Shown: one piece after another, positions 63,190 to 64,000 of the stretch
Layout of the letters: every line of letters starts with the position of its first letter
Numbering within the stretch: the first letter of the stretch is position 1
Notes under the pieces: model-generated
Databases searched by the model: none
Told to the model about the DNA's origin: nothing
The model's input: the letters and a program-made list of their open reading frames with translations, nothing else
Assembly (NCBI RefSeq): GCF_050003625.1
Contig: NC_134398.1
Coordinates: 26,133,211 to 26,197,210, forward strand
Origin: Haematobia irritans
Lineage: Eukaryota > Arthropoda > Insecta > Diptera > Muscidae
Length of the DNA stretch: 64,000 nt
Direction: 5' to 3'
Position numbers and translations under genes: made by a program

Positions 63190-63444
63190 TTGAAGTCATA
63201 AAAAATTTTTTTAATTATTTATTTATCAAATATAACAAAATTTATTAATTCACATCGAAAACACTGAATTCGTGTCACACCTTAAGAAGTGATGCATATT
63301 CAGTACAACGGCTGTTGAAATGCTGAACATCTGTCCTATGACAAGTCCATGTTGAATTCATCGCTTCTGAGCCAATTTTGCACCACTTCCGGATCTAAAC
63401 AAAACAATTTCACTACTTTTTTGGCGACACTTTTTTTTGCTGGG
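63190..63444 (-). mobile_element. family C fragment, inverted
   Basis: AAGAAGTGATGCATATTCAG, CATCTGTCCTATGACAAG, and a TTTTTTGCTGGG end. The distal part of the element is missing. Confidence 0.75.
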
Positions 63445-63725
63445 TACTTTTTACCGCATGCTTCATACCACAGATCCCACATAAAGAAAATTTAAATTAA
63501 GCTAACGAAAAGTTTTCATTGATATAACGAAACATTTTCATTAAGCCAATGAAAATATTAATAAATGGTCCGGGACCTAACGTTGATTTAAAGAAAATTC
63601 GGGAAAGAAAAAACAATTTTGTTTGCTTCATTAGATTAATTTTAATGATACATTTCCTTAATGTAATGAATTTTTTCTACCAGAATGGGCTTTTGCATTT
63701 GTTAGACCATAATTTTTCCATTTTA
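63445..63725. other. AT-rich spacer
   Basis: No gene. The open frame at 63549-63791 runs into the DD37E terminal repeat and is not real. Confidence 0.5.
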
Positions 63726-64000
63726 AAGGGTGATACGGTCAAAATTTGGTCAAGGGAAAACGCGTGTAAATCGGTGAAATCGTTTATTTAAAAAAATTAA
63801 ATTAAATTTCTTTTTCAAGTTCAATTAGCATAAAATTCAGGAAAAATATTCAGTTAGGCTTTCGCTTTTCCAAATCCGAATTGCCGGGCCTCACGCTTGA
63901 CACCTGCCATCAGATTTTGTACAGCCACCTTGTCCACCTTCTTCGCCGCAGAAAGCCAGTTTGCCTTGAACTGCTGCTCGTCCTTAACAGTTTTTTGGTC
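63726..64000 (-). mobile_element. DD37E element, second copy, cut by window edge
   Basis: Starts AAGGGTGATACGGTCAAAAT after a TA at 63724-63725. The non-coding 3' end reaches 63853, then the transposase C-terminus begins. Confidence 0.93.
63854..64000 (-). CDS. DD37E transposase C-terminus, partial
   Basis: Minus-strand frame open over its 48 visible codons with the stop at 63854-63856. It reads KDEQQFKANWLSAAKKVDK, then ..NLMAGVKREARQFGFGKAKA. The last ten residues are intact here, unlike the copy at 59211-60195, where CAA became TAA. Whether the remainder beyond the window is intact cannot be seen. The catalytic residues lie outside. Confidence 0.85.
   Translation of the reverse strand, partial: DQKTVKDEQQFKANWLSAAKKVDKVAVQNLMAGVKREARQFGFGKAKA

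Overview
This window reads as intergenic or intronic DNA of a higher fly, most likely a muscid (Haematobia, Stomoxys or Musca type). It is very AT-rich. I could not support a single intact host protein-coding gene. The genus-level guess rests on two irritans-subfamily mariner copies, a family first described from the horn fly, and on short introns and repeat styles typical of flies. It is an inference. Nearly all coding signal is dead transposase: two mariner copies (DD34D), a DD41D element, two copies of a DD37E element, a pogo/Tigger-like remnant, a P-element/THAP-like remnant and the last part of a LINE ORF2.

Layout. 1-6.6 kb: mariner 3' end at the left edge, a TA-flanked MITE inside a 170 bp direct repeat, a minisatellite-bearing element (family A) and a THAP remnant on the minus strand. 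6.6-13.4 kb: family B element carrying a full-length tRNA-derived SINE, a broken mariner, a pogo-like remnant and a family I minisatellite element. 13.4-14 kb: a palindrome with 207 bp identical arms around a 156 bp TA run. 15-25 kb: more family A and I copies and an AT-rich MITE cluster. 26-28.4 kb: an hAT-like element (12 bp inverted ends, 8 bp target duplication) filled by a 29 bp minisatellite. 32.5-35.4 kb and 38.3-40.4 kb: two Helitron copies in opposite orientation, the first with a nested 977 bp TA-flanked element. 40.4-47.9 kb: a complete family B copy, a family A copy split by a 1.44 kb element that seems to carry gene-derived sequence, and the DD41D element. 48-55 kb: several MITE families, family A and a LINE 3' end. 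55.5-56.75 kb: a repeat-poor tract that looks like a promoter/5' UTR on the minus strand. 57-61.3 kb: another hAT-like element and a family A copy containing a DD37E element and a SINE tail, each with its target duplication. 61.4-64 kb: nested MITEs and a second DD37E copy cut by the window edge.

The insertions can be ordered. Several elements sit inside older ones with readable target duplications, so the window is a good record of successive mobilisation. Families A, B and I look like non-autonomous Helitron/DINE-type elements: terminal hairpin at one end and a central tandem array of about 152-153 bp units. Family A and hAT-like copies also carry the 29 bp minisatellite.

The signal I can least explain is a motif (CTTAAGTCTTTYG) that occurs eight times, on both strands. 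Two of the copies lie in one direct repeat. The others lie in otherwise repeat-poor islands with unrelated flanks. If the minus-strand tract near 56 kb is a real promoter, these islands would lie downstream in the same transcription unit. That link is speculative.
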